A stretch of DNA of 64,000 nucleotides from Chelativorans multitrophicus (GTDB lineage: Bacteria > Pseudomonadota > Alphaproteobacteria > Rhizobiales > Rhizobiaceae). A program made the translations under genes and the position numbers. The stretch covers positions 124,001 through 188,000 of the forward strand of contig NZ_JAAAPL010000001.1 in NCBI RefSeq assembly GCF_011317445.1. The letters are read 5' to 3'. The notes under the pieces were generated by a model that saw nothing but the letters and a program-made list of their open reading frames with translations, was not told where the DNA came from and made no database searches. Shown here one piece after another: positions 56,681-64,000 of this stretch; the stretch's first letter is position 1; the number at the start of each line of letters is the position of its first letter.

Positions 56681-58027
56681 ATGGGTGTGGTCGTGCGACA
56701 GGCACTGGCAGAAAAACTACGTAAGGTCACCAATATCGCGGTTCTGGCGGTTGCGACGGGGGCATTTGTTCTGTCACTCGCAGCTTCGGCTGCGGCAAAC
56801 CCAAAATACGCCGGTATCGTGATCGATGCGAAAACGGGGCAGGTGCTTTACGAGGACAGTGCCGACGAGCTGCGGTATCCGGCCTCGCTCACCAAGATGA
56901 TGACGCTTTACCTCGTATTCGAGTCAATGGCGGCGGGCCGCATCTCCAAGAGCACGAGCATCACGTTTTCCAAGAATGCGTCCGCTGAACCGCCAACGAA
57001 GCTCGGCGTGCCGGCAGGCAAAAGCATTACCGTTGAGCAGGCTATCCTGGCGCTCATCACCCGCTCGGCCAATGACGCGGCCACGGCCATTGCGGAAAAG
57101 CTGGGCGGGTCGGAGGAAAGTTTCGCCCGGATGATGACGGCCAAGGCCCGTCAGCTTGGCATGAAATCCACCACCTTCCGCAACGCGCATGGCCTTCCCA
57201 ACAACGCACAGAAAACGACGGCCCGTGACATGGCCCGGCTGGGGATCGCGCTGCGCGAGCACTACCCGCAATATTATGACTATTTCTCCACCCGCTCATT
57301 CGTGTTCTCCGGAAAGAAAATCAACGGCCACAACAATCTTCTTGGCCGCGTGAAGGGCGCAGACGGCATCAAGACCGGCTATATCAACGCTTCGGGCTTT
57401 AATCTCGTCTCCTCGGTCTCGACGGGTGGACGGCAGATCGTGGCCGTTGTGATGGGCGGCAAGACGGCGCGCAGCCGCGACGCCCATATGGTGAGTCTCA
57501 TCGAGCGCTATTTGCCCAAGGCATCCACCGGTCGCGGCCAGGACCTGATTGCAAAGGGGCCAGCCATTCGCCCGACAATCACGGATACGCCCGCGATCAT
57601 GGCGTCTGCTGCGGCTTTGCCGAAGCGGGCCCCTTTGCCTGCCGAGCGGCCTGACGTCGAAGTTCCCGTCAACGCCTATGCCGAGGATCCCATTCCGAGC
57701 GCCAAGGCGGCACTCGCGGAAGCCGTCGTCGAGCAGAACAACAACTCAGTCGATCCAGTGGCGACCGCGTCGACCCCTGTCTCCGGCTGGGTGATTCAGG
57801 TTGCTTCGGCCCAGACGGAAGAGGATGCGCGCCGCGTGCTGGAGAAGACGGCAGCGACCGCGTCGGGAATTCTTTCCGGGGTCAAGCCCTTCACTGAAAC
57901 TTTTGAGCTCAAAGGGCGTACTTATTATCGCGCTCGCTTCGGCGGCTTCGAAAGCAAGACGGCCGCATGGGATGCCTGTGCGTCGCTGAAGCGGAAGAGC
58001 GTGGATTGTTACGCGGTGCAGAACTAG
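56681..58027 (+). CDS. D-alanyl-D-alanine carboxypeptidase with C-terminal SPOR domain
   Basis: Peptidoglycan enzyme (S11 family) that trims the terminal D-Ala of stem peptides. Signal peptide about 1-40. Active-site motifs are S69-L-T-K72 (SxxK), S129-A-N131 (SxN) and K231-T-G233 (KTG). A linker follows, then a SPOR domain (about 370-448; SGWVIQVASAQTEEDARRVLEKT) that binds denuded glycan strands at septa. ATG 56681 gives the best signal peptide, with AAGGAA 12 bases away; ATG 56630 is an alternative. The DD-CPase plus SPOR fusion is common in alphaproteobacteria. Confidence 0.93.
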   Translation: MGVVVRQALAEKLRKVTNIAVLAVATGAFVLSLAASAAANPKYAGIVIDAKTGQVLYEDSADELRYPASLTKMMTLYLVFESMAAGRISKSTSITFSKNASAEPPTKLGVPAGKSITVEQAILALITRSANDAATAIAEKLGGSEESFARMMTAKARQLGMKSTTFRNAHGLPNNAQKTTARDMARLGIALREHYPQYYDYFSTRSFVFSGKKINGHNNLLGRVKGADGIKTGYINASGFNLVSSVSTGGRQIVAVVMGGKTARSRDAHMVSLIERYLPKASTGRGQDLIAKGPAIRPTITDTPAIMASAAALPKRAPLPAERPDVEVPVNAYAEDPIPSAKAALAEAVVEQNNNSVDPVATASTPVSGWVIQVASAQTEEDARRVLEKTAATASGILSGVKPFTETFELKGRTYYRARFGGFESKTAAWDACASLKRKSVDCYAVQN

Positions 58028-58064
58028 CCTTCTGCGCCGCCGTTCAAGTAATCGCGTCAGGGAA

Positions 58065-58760
58065 CTAGCGATGATCGGACAGGAGAACGTCCCGAGCCTC
58101 GTTGATACGAGCGGCAAGAAAGGCGGAGCCTCCCATATCGGGATGCAGGCGCTGCATCAGACGGCGATGAGCCTTGCGGATTTCCGCCGCGGACGCTCCA
58201 ACTTCAAGACCAAGGATCTTGTAAGCCTCCTCCTCACTCATGGGGCCAGAAGCTGGCGCGCCTCGCTGCCGTCGGTCATGGTTCGTCTGAACGCGTTCGC
58301 GCCAAACGGGAAACCTGCCGTCAAGATACGTCTCCAGTAGCTGGAGGCTTTCTTCATCCTCGGCAAGTTCGGCGTGTAAGAGCAGAAGATCGTCGAGCGG
58401 CAGCTCTCCCAGTTTGCGCCCCTCGAACCGGCCCGCAAGGACTGTTCCCTCAAGCGATCCGCTATCGTGATCGAGTTCCATTTCGAGCGCAGCCGAGCGA
58501 ACGCTGGACCGCGTGCCGGCCGATCGCTTTCTGCGTTGGCTCAGCCTGACAGTTCCCAGCCAGGCGGCCGCGAGCGACAGAAGGGTTCCGCCGACCCCTG
58601 CCCTGCCCGCAAGCATCAGTGCCAATCCGCAAAGCGCTACCAATGTCGGCCCCGCCAATCTTACCGCGGCGGCGATTGCCGCCGGGCTCGCGCGCGAAAA
58701 GGCATAGGCGGCGAACGCGAGCACAACTAAAAGGCCGATAAGAAAGAGCGGAGAGGTCAT
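58065..58760 (-). CDS. Membrane-anchored J-domain protein (DnaJ family)
   Basis: A 231-residue protein: N-terminal hydrophobic region with two to three membrane segments (about 1-72), a basic stretch, a cytoplasmic middle part, and a C-terminal J domain (about 175-231) with HPD at 206-208 in RLHPDMGGSA. It should stimulate a DnaK-type chaperone at the membrane; the order (membrane part first, J domain last) is like the DjlA/Pam18-type. The ATG overlaps the VWA gene stop by 4 bases. Confidence 0.88.
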   Translation of the reverse strand: MTSPLFLIGLLVVLAFAAYAFSRASPAAIAAAVRLAGPTLVALCGLALMLAGRAGVGGTLLSLAAAWLGTVRLSQRRKRSAGTRSSVRSAALEMELDHDSGSLEGTVLAGRFEGRKLGELPLDDLLLLHAELAEDEESLQLLETYLDGRFPVWRERVQTNHDRRQRGAPASGPMSEEEAYKILGLEVGASAAEIRKAHRRLMQRLHPDMGGSAFLAARINEARDVLLSDHR

Positions 58761-59485
58761 TTCTTGCCGCTTAGATGCTCGATCATCATCCGGTCTTCTG
58801 GCCGCCCCCTCGCCTCCAGGGCGGGTAGGCCACCGGTGGCGTAGACCGCCACCGCTCCGAGAAGCTTGGCCAATACGTCGCCGGCGTTTCGATCGAAGCG
58901 GAACCAGGCCCCCTTGGAGAGCCTTGCAATTTCCTTGAAAGCGCCGGTGGCCGAGGGGTCGCGGCCTTCCTGGAAAACGAACACCGGTACACTTTTCAAG
59001 CCGAGTTCGCCGGCACGCTGGGAGAGCAGGTCCACATCCTCCTCCATCGCATCACCGATGAAAACGAGAGCATTCACCTTGCCACGCGCGTTTTCCTTCA
59101 AAGCATGAGCAAGAATCTTGCCGATCTGCGTGCGCCCGCCGCGGCAATCGATCCGCGCCATCAGCTTTTTGAGCGCTTCCGTGTCGGTTACGAACCTGGA
59201 TGCGGCGCATTCCCCGAACCCGCGGTAATAGACAAGCTGCACGTTCAGCGCACCAGCCTTGCCGACGGCGTCGAACATCTCAGCCTGAATCTCGCAGGCG
59301 AGGTCCCAGGTGGGTTGGCGGCTCATGGTGGCATCGAGCGCAAGAATGAGGCGCCCGTTTCCTTTTCCAATTGTTGCCAGCGCCCGCGCCTGGCGCACAA
59401 AGGCTTCAATCGCGCTGTTCTCGGAGCGCGGCTTCGAGACCTCCGCTTTCCTCCCGGTCTCCATCGGCGGCTTTCTGTCGCTCAT
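58757..59485 (-). CDS. VWA domain-containing protein
   Basis: A 242-residue von Willebrand factor A domain protein, apparently cytoplasmic (no signal peptide). The MIDAS metal motif is D51-x-T53-x-S55 in LALDATMSR; a later VFIGDAMEEDVD segment supplies the other metal-coordinating residue. The N-terminal part has RQARALATIGKGNGRL. Translationally coupled to the membrane J-domain gene, which suggests a joint role in protein folding or complex assembly; the partner is unknown. Confidence 0.85.
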   Translation of the reverse strand: MSDRKPPMETGRKAEVSKPRSENSAIEAFVRQARALATIGKGNGRLILALDATMSRQPTWDLACEIQAEMFDAVGKAGALNVQLVYYRGFGECAASRFVTDTEALKKLMARIDCRGGRTQIGKILAHALKENARGKVNALVFIGDAMEEDVDLLSQRAGELGLKSVPVFVFQEGRDPSATGAFKEIARLSKGAWFRFDRNAGDVLAKLLGAVAVYATGGLPALEARGRPEDRMMIEHLSGKK

Positions 59486-59523
59486 GGGGAAAAGATGTGC
59501 TTTCGCGGTCCTCGAGGCAAGGC

Positions 59524-59955
59524 CTACAACAATCCGAGCTCCGTCAGCTCGCGGCGCAGGTGGTCCGGCAGGTCGCCCGTACCGGAGCCGGCGGTCAAAT
59601 CGGCGGGCGCGTCCTCAGGCTTCAGGTAGCGCCAGCCCTGGAACGGGCGGCGCGGCTGCCATTCCGTGCGCACGACGACGGGCTCCAGCACAAGCCGGCA
59701 GCGCTGAATGCCCTCGCCGTCCACAAAAGGGCGGATGTCGAGAAGCCGCTGACGGCACTGCACCATGCCCTTGATCACCCAATAGAGCGATCCGCCCGTG
59801 ATCTCATCCGTCTGCTTCGGCACCATGCGGGTGACATGATACTGCTCTTCAGGCTCTCCGCGGCGCAGCTTTTCCTCAAGCCGCTCGGCGATCCACTCTT
59901 CGAGATCTTCCGGGCTTTCGCAACCAACGCACAATTTTATGAGATAAAGGGCCAT
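59524..59955 (-). CDS. DUF1489 family protein
   Basis: A 143-residue protein of the DUF1489 family, common in alphaproteobacteria and uncharacterised. Recognised by LYLIKLCVGCESPEDLEEW at the start, HVTRMVPKQTDEI, GGSLYWVIKGMVQCRQ and the QGWRYLKPEDAP segment near the end. The two N-terminal cysteines are close together. Possibly in the same transcript as the VWA/J-domain pair. Confidence 0.88.
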   Translation of the reverse strand: MALYLIKLCVGCESPEDLEEWIAERLEEKLRRGEPEEQYHVTRMVPKQTDEITGGSLYWVIKGMVQCRQRLLDIRPFVDGEGIQRCRLVLEPVVVRTEWQPRRPFQGWRYLKPEDAPADLTAGSGTGDLPDHLRRELTELGLL

Positions 59956-60016
59956 GGCCGCACCATCGGGAATATCAGAGGCAAGGTCAACGCGGCCCCG
60001 CCCTTTCCACAGGCGG

Positions 60017-61417
60017 TCAGCATTCTACTACATTGACCGCAAGCCCGCCGAGACTTGTTTCCTTATAGCGCTCGTTCATATCGAGCCCCGTCTGGCGCAT
60101 GGTCTCGACCGCGGCGTCCAGCGATACGAAATGCTGGCCGTCGCCTTTGATGGCCAGAGATGCCGCCGTAACAGCCTTGACCGCACCCAGCGCATTACGC
60201 TCGATGCAGGGCACTTGCACGAGACCGGCCACCGGGTCGCAGGTCATGCCAAGATGGTGTTCCAACGCGATCTCGGCCGCGTTTTCCACTTGCTCGGGCG
60301 TGCCGCCCATGACCGCGGCCAGCCCCGCCGCCGCCATGGCCGAGGCGGAGCCCACTTCCCCCTGGCAGCCCACCTCCGCGCCGGAAATCGACGCATTGAA
60401 TTTGATGAGTCCGCCAATCGCCGCGGCAGTGAGCAGGAAATCGCGAATGCCGTTCCTGTCTGCCTCGGGATGGAACCGCAGCCAGTAGCGCATCACCGCC
60501 GGCACGACGCCCGCCGCGCCGTTGGTGGGAGCGGTGACGACCCTTCCGCCCGCCGCGTTCTCTTCATTGACGGCCATGGCATAAACGGAAAGCCAGTCAT
60601 TGGCGGCAAGGGGGTTGGGCCTGTTCTGCCGCCATTCCTCTTCCAGCTTGCGGTGCAGTTCACGCGCGCGGCGGCGCACTTTCAGCCCGCCCGGCATGAT
60701 GCCTTCCTGCGTCAGCCCGCGCTCGATGCAGCCATGCATGGCGTCCCAAATGCGATCGAGGCCCGCGTCAAGTTCCTGAGCGCTTCTGTGAGCCAGCTCG
60801 TTGGCACGCTTCATCTCGGCGATCGAGAGGCCGCTTGAGGCGGCCATCTCCAGCATCTGGCGGGCATTGGTAAAGGGATAGGGGACGCTGCTATCCGCGC
60901 CCGGCCTCTTCTCGGCCTTCAGCGCTTCAAGCTCCTCCTGCGAGACTACGAACCCGCCGCCCACGGAGTAATAGACGCGTCGCAAAAGCAGCCGATCATC
61001 CGCATCGAAAGCGCTGAACGCCATTCCATTCGCATGGCCGGGCAGAGGCGCCTTCCTGTCAAAGACGAGATCCGTCTCGGGGTCGAAGCGGTATTCGGGA
61101 TGTCCGGCGGGCGAAAGCCGCTTTGTGCTGCCGATTTGTTCCAGAATGGAATCCGCCTGGTCCGGGTCCACCGTCGTCGGTGTGAAACCTTGCAGCCCAA
61201 GGATCGCGGCGCGGTCGGTAGCGTGTCCCACACCCGTGAATGCGAGCGAGCCGTGCAGGCTGACGGACAGCCGATTGACTTGCACGCCCGCCGGCCGCGG
61301 CCACTCCCCTTCCGCGATTTCGCGCAGAAAGCGCTCTGCGGCTACCATCGGCCCCATCGTATGTGAACTCGACGGACCGATGCCGATCTTGAAAAGATCG
61401 AAGACTGAAAGGAACAT
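60017..61417 (-). CDS. sdaA: L-serine ammonia-lyase, single-chain iron-sulfur type
   Basis: Deaminates L-serine to pyruvate with an oxygen-labile [4Fe-4S] cluster, not PLP. 466 residues with both alpha and beta parts. N-terminal [23 protein letters not shown]; cluster-binding cysteines in EVGCQGEVG and [16 protein letters not shown]. The protein ends in a terminal Cys (AVNVVEC); in the Legionella enzyme the terminal Cys occupies the active site as a self-inhibiting ligand. Monocistronic, downstream of a strong terminator. Confidence 0.95.
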   Translation of the reverse strand: MFLSVFDLFKIGIGPSSSHTMGPMVAAERFLREIAEGEWPRPAGVQVNRLSVSLHGSLAFTGVGHATDRAAILGLQGFTPTTVDPDQADSILEQIGSTKRLSPAGHPEYRFDPETDLVFDRKAPLPGHANGMAFSAFDADDRLLLRRVYYSVGGGFVVSQEELEALKAEKRPGADSSVPYPFTNARQMLEMAASSGLSIAEMKRANELAHRSAQELDAGLDRIWDAMHGCIERGLTQEGIMPGGLKVRRRARELHRKLEEEWRQNRPNPLAANDWLSVYAMAVNEENAAGGRVVTAPTNGAAGVVPAVMRYWLRFHPEADRNGIRDFLLTAAAIGGLIKFNASISGAEVGCQGEVGSASAMAAAGLAAVMGGTPEQVENAAEIALEHHLGMTCDPVAGLVQVPCIERNALGAVKAVTAASLAIKGDGQHFVSLDAAVETMRQTGLDMNERYKETSLGGLAVNVVEC

Positions 61418-61500
61418 GGCGGACTCCAGCGAGCCTGTTTGCTCATCGCACGAACAAGGCGGATATGCCTATGCCGGCATGGCAACGCAAGGTCCAAAAG

Positions 61501-61536
61501 AAAACGGGGCGCAGGCCAGACGCCGCGCCCCGTTTT
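61501..61536. terminator. Bidirectional hairpin terminator
   Basis: AAAACGGGGCGC and GCGCCCCGTTTT form a perfect 12-bp stem with a 12-base loop. On either strand the stem ends in TTTT, so it can work both ways. It separates the small membrane ORF (upstream on the minus strand) from sdaA. Confidence 0.8.
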
Positions 61537-61553
61537 CTAATCGTTCGCTGGAT

Positions 61554-61682
61554 TTAGCTCGCGGCCATCATGGCGACTCCGTCGCCCCCAACAAAAAGCC
61601 AGGCCAGAAGGATGATGCCGGCTAGACCGACGACCGCCTTGGCGGTCACGCCCCAGCACGATTTCTGAACGGGTTCGTCCAT
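61554..61682 (-). CDS. 42-residue small membrane peptide, function unknown
   Basis: A short complete frame, beginning MDEPVQKSCWGVTAKAVVG and containing one clear membrane helix (GLAGIILLAWLFVGG), ending MMAAS. It is followed 18 bases later by a strong terminator, as expected for a real mini-gene. The ribosome site is weak (GGAAAA upstream). The layout, a short basic/polar N-terminus with one Cys then a helix, is typical of small rhizobial membrane proteins; I know no family function. Confidence 0.6.
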   Translation of the reverse strand: MDEPVQKSCWGVTAKAVVGLAGIILLAWLFVGGDGVAMMAAS

Positions 61683-61906
61683 AGATTTTCCGTGTTCTTG
61701 TTACGCGTGGCGAGCCCTCGTCCCCGTCGCCACAGCGGCCGAAATACTCCCAAGCTTGCTGCAACGCAATAACAAAAGCGGCAGGAGCTTGGCACCAGAC
61801 GGCTGTACATGATCAAAATATAATCGCGATCGCTGGGAATTCAACAGCTTATACAACAAATGCGGTTAGTGACTTTTCAACAATGAAGGCTGAAATGTGG
61901 CAGGAT

Positions 61907-62707
61907 CTAAGGCGCTCTTGTTGGCAGAATGCTGTCGCTCCGCCCGACCATCCTATAGGCAAGCAGGCCTACCCATTCCCGAATGCCGATGCTGGTGTTG
62001 CGCAGCGAATCGAGCACGTTGTCATCCGTCAGCCCCGGTTTCTCGCGACCGGTGGTTTTGTAGTCTGCCGGCCATGGCAGGATGGGAAAGCCCGCTTGCC
62101 GGAAAGCGCCCACCGCGCGAGGCATATGGAAGGCAGAAGTGACCAGCAGCCATGTCTCATCAGGGCCGGGTTCGGCCATGGACATGGAAAACCTTGCGTT
62201 TTCGAACGTGTCCCGCGACCGGTTATCGAGTTCGATGCGCTCGGGCGCCACGCCCAGGGCGGTCAACAGCCGAGGCGCGGTGTCCGCGTCTCCCTCTCCG
62301 GGCAGGAAGACCGATCCGGAACCGCCGGAAACGATAAGCCGCGCCTCGGGATATCGCCGCGCGAGAATGGCTGCCTCGACAAAGCGATCACCGCTGTCGT
62401 TAAGCTCATAGCCGCCACGCGCAAGGTTGACCGCGCCTTCGAAGCCGCCGCCCAGAACGATGATCCCGTCCACATGCTGCGGCGCCGGGTCGGGACGTGC
62501 GAACCTGCTCTCCAATGGATGGAGAAGCATTGCGCCGAAGGTGGTCCAGCCGGCCAGAGCGACAACAAGAAAAGCGAAGACGCCGAAGGTGATTGAAAGC
62601 TTCCGCCAGCGAAAAATCGCGGCGATAAGCGCTGCCGCGATCAGCAGGCCCACAAGATTGAACGGTTGCACCAACGCCCAAAAAATGGCGGAGGCCAGGT
62701 GGAACAT
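61907..62707 (-). CDS. YdcF family protein (DUF218)
   Basis: A 266-residue protein with two N-terminal membrane helices (about 5-30 and 37-62) and a DUF218 domain. Motifs: GIIVLGGGFEGAV, ARLIVSGGSGSVF, ELDNRSRDTFENARF and WLLVTSAFHMPRAVGAF. The family includes SanA-like proteins and ElyC, linked to envelope and undecaprenyl carrier metabolism. ElyC-type function is possible but not proven. Lies 68 bases downstream of gatA on the minus strand. Confidence 0.92.
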   Translation of the reverse strand: MFHLASAIFWALVQPFNLVGLLIAAALIAAIFRWRKLSITFGVFAFLVVALAGWTTFGAMLLHPLESRFARPDPAPQHVDGIIVLGGGFEGAVNLARGGYELNDSGDRFVEAAILARRYPEARLIVSGGSGSVFLPGEGDADTAPRLLTALGVAPERIELDNRSRDTFENARFSMSMAEPGPDETWLLVTSAFHMPRAVGAFRQAGFPILPWPADYKTTGREKPGLTDDNVLDSLRNTSIGIREWVGLLAYRMVGRSDSILPTRAP

Positions 62708-62775
62708 ATTTCGCCCTCAAGCCGAATCACGAAGATCGTGCTCGAGAGTACGCCCCAGCGTCACCTCGGGCGCAA

Positions 62776-64000
62776 TTACCACCAGCGCTTCGGCTCGAAT
62801 TTACCCGCGGCCTGCTCGATTATGTGAGCCGTGCGGAACAGCGTCTCCTCGTCGAAGGCGCGGCCAATGAGCTGAAGTCCGAGCGGCAGGCCCCTGGAAT
62901 CGAGCCCCGCCGGTACGGCGATGCCTGGCAGGCCCGCCATGTTCACCGTCACGGTGAAAATGTCGTTCAGGTACATCTTCACAGGATCCGCGTTCATTTC
63001 CTGGTCGGCAATGCCGAACGCCGCCGAAGGGGTCGCCGGTGTGAGGATCGCATCAACGCCCGCCTCGAAGGCCTGCTCAAAATCGCGCTTGATCAGCGTG
63101 CGCACCCTCTGCGCGCGCAGGTAATAGGCATCGTAATAACCGGCAGACAGCACATAGGTGCCGATCATGATGCGCCGCTTGACCTCGCGACCGAAGCCCG
63201 CCGCCCGCGAATTCTCGTACATCTCGGTGATGTCGCGGCCAGGCACCCGCAGCCCGTAACGCACGCCGTCATAGCGCGCCAGGTTTGACGAAGCCTCCGC
63301 CGGCGCGACGATATAATAGGCCGGCAGCGCGTATTTCGTGTGCGGCAGAGAGATATCGACGATCTCGGCGCCGGCATCGCGCATCCACTCGATTCCTTTA
63401 TGCCAAAGCGCCTCGATCTCGGCCGGCATGCCTTCGACCCGGTACTCCTTCGGAATGCCGATCTTCAGCCCTTTCACCGACTGGCCGATCGCGGCCTCGT
63501 AATCCGGCACGGGGATGTCGATCGACGTCGTATCCTTGGGATCGACCGAGGCCATGGACTTCAGAAGGATTGCCGCGTCCCGCACATCGCGCGCGATCGG
63601 CCCCGCCTGATCCAGCGAGGATGCGAAGGCGACGATCCCCCACCGCGAGCAGCGCCCATAAGTGGGCTTTATGCCCACCGTCGCGGTGAAGGCCGCCGGT
63701 TGCCGGATCGACCCGCCCGTATCGGTCGCGGTGGCTCCCGCGCAAAGCCAGGCCGCAACCGCCGCGGCCGAGCCGCCCGAAGAGCCGCCGGGCACGAGAT
63801 CCTTGTTGCCGCCTTCCTCGCGCCAAGGGTTTACCACCGGGCCGTAGTAAGAAGTCTCGTTGGAGGAGCCCATGGCGAACTCGTCCATGTTGAGCTTGCC
63901 GAGCATCACTGCGCCATCGGCCCAGAGATTGGTCGTGACAGTCGATTCGTAACGGGGCTTGAACGCATCGAGAATGTGGCTGCAGGCCTGGGTGTGCACG
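62776..64000 (-). CDS. gatA: Aspartyl/glutamyl-tRNA amidotransferase subunit A, 3' part (5' end outside the window)
   Basis: Amidase subunit of the GatCAB complex that converts Glu-tRNA(Gln) and Asp-tRNA(Asn) to the amides. Visible are the amidase signature [12 protein letters not shown] with the catalytic cis-Ser and the nucleophile Ser in [12 protein letters not shown], and the C-terminal [18 protein letters not shown] segment ([14 protein letters not shown]). About 408 codons are present; GatA is usually near 490, so roughly 80 codons with the catalytic Lys are beyond the right edge. gatC should lie just outside the window. Confidence 0.96.
   Translation of the reverse strand, partial: VHTQACSHILDAFKPRYESTVTTNLWADGAVMLGKLNMDEFAMGSSNETSYYGPVVNPWREEGGNKDLVPGGSSGGSAAAVAAWLCAGATATDTGGSIRQPAAFTATVGIKPTYGRCSRWGIVAFASSLDQAGPIARDVRDAAILLKSMASVDPKDTTSIDIPVPDYEAAIGQSVKGLKIGIPKEYRVEGMPAEIEALWHKGIEWMRDAGAEIVDISLPHTKYALPAYYIVAPAEASSNLARYDGVRYGLRVPGRDITEMYENSRAAGFGREVKRRIMIGTYVLSAGYYDAYYLRAQRVRTLIKRDFEQAFEAGVDAILTPATPSAAFGIADQEMNADPVKMYLNDIFTVTVNMAGLPGIAVPAGLDSRGLPLGLQLIGRAFDEETLFRTAHIIEQAAGKFEPKRWW

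Noticed and set aside
1-64000. CRISPR arrays, insertion sequences, prophage or toxin-antitoxin genes
   Set aside because: I looked for direct repeats with spacers, transposase motifs and integrases and found none; the window looks like stable core chromosome.

Overview
The window looks like core chromosome of an alphaproteobacterium of the order Hyphomicrobiales (Rhizobiales), most likely near the Phyllobacteriaceae or Brucellaceae; the genus cannot be fixed by eye. The signs are a high-GC, densely packed layout, an EipB (DUF1849) homologue, LpxI instead of LpxH in the lipid A cluster, a 1652-residue apolipoprotein-like coiled-coil protein resembling the Rhizobiales growth pole ring protein (GPR/RgsE), direct-repeat SOS boxes (GTTC-N7-GTTC) and a promoter of the form CTTGCA-N17-CTATAT. 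I see no phage, insertion sequence, CRISPR array, rRNA or complete tRNA.

Layout. 1-4.1 kb, minus strand: the N-terminal part of a DEAD-box helicase cut by the window edge, ilvA with a coupled DUF1697 gene, a small CxxC protein and dksA. 4.3-8.1 kb, plus strand: a SixA-type phosphatase, the YcjX/YcjF pair and a secreted protein. 8.0-9.8 kb: folP-folB-folK. 10-11.4 kb: a secreted HExxH (DUF922) protein, a [2Fe-2S] ferredoxin and an Hpt protein. 11.6-16.5 kb: the large membrane-anchored coiled-coil gene, closed by two hairpins. 17.1 kb: a LuxR-type regulator with no synthase gene in view. 18-25.7 kb, minus strand: gyrA, a LysE exporter, coaD, two cyclophilins, queA and tgt. 26-33.7 kb: MarC, DUF4168, ssb and uvrA diverging across a long gap with two SOS boxes, then GST and DUF72 genes.

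33.7-47 kb is the conserved envelope and translation block, read on the minus strand as rpsB-tsf-pyrH-frr-uppS-cdsA-rseP-bamA-lpxD-fabZ-lpxA-lpxI-lpxB. It joins protein synthesis (S2, EF-Ts, ribosome recycling), UMP supply, the undecaprenyl carrier, phospholipid precursor, outer-membrane protein assembly and lipid A synthesis. The dxr and skp genes found in the E. coli version are absent. eipB lies just upstream of rpsB.

48-53 kb is a plus-strand run (RidA, GDPD, FemAB/GNAT-like, HIT, GT25) meeting a convergent O-antigen-ligase-like gene. 53.3-58 kb holds clpS-clpA and a DD-carboxypeptidase fused to a SPOR domain. 58-64 kb, minus strand, holds a coupled VWA and membrane J-domain pair, DUF1489, sdaA, a 42-codon membrane peptide, a YdcF-type protein and a truncated gatA.

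I found no clearly new multigene system. The observations most worth a second look are the repeat architecture of the polar-growth-like protein, the two SOS boxes between ssb and uvrA, the loss of zinc ligands in Tgt and DksA, and two uncatalogued small membrane ORFs.
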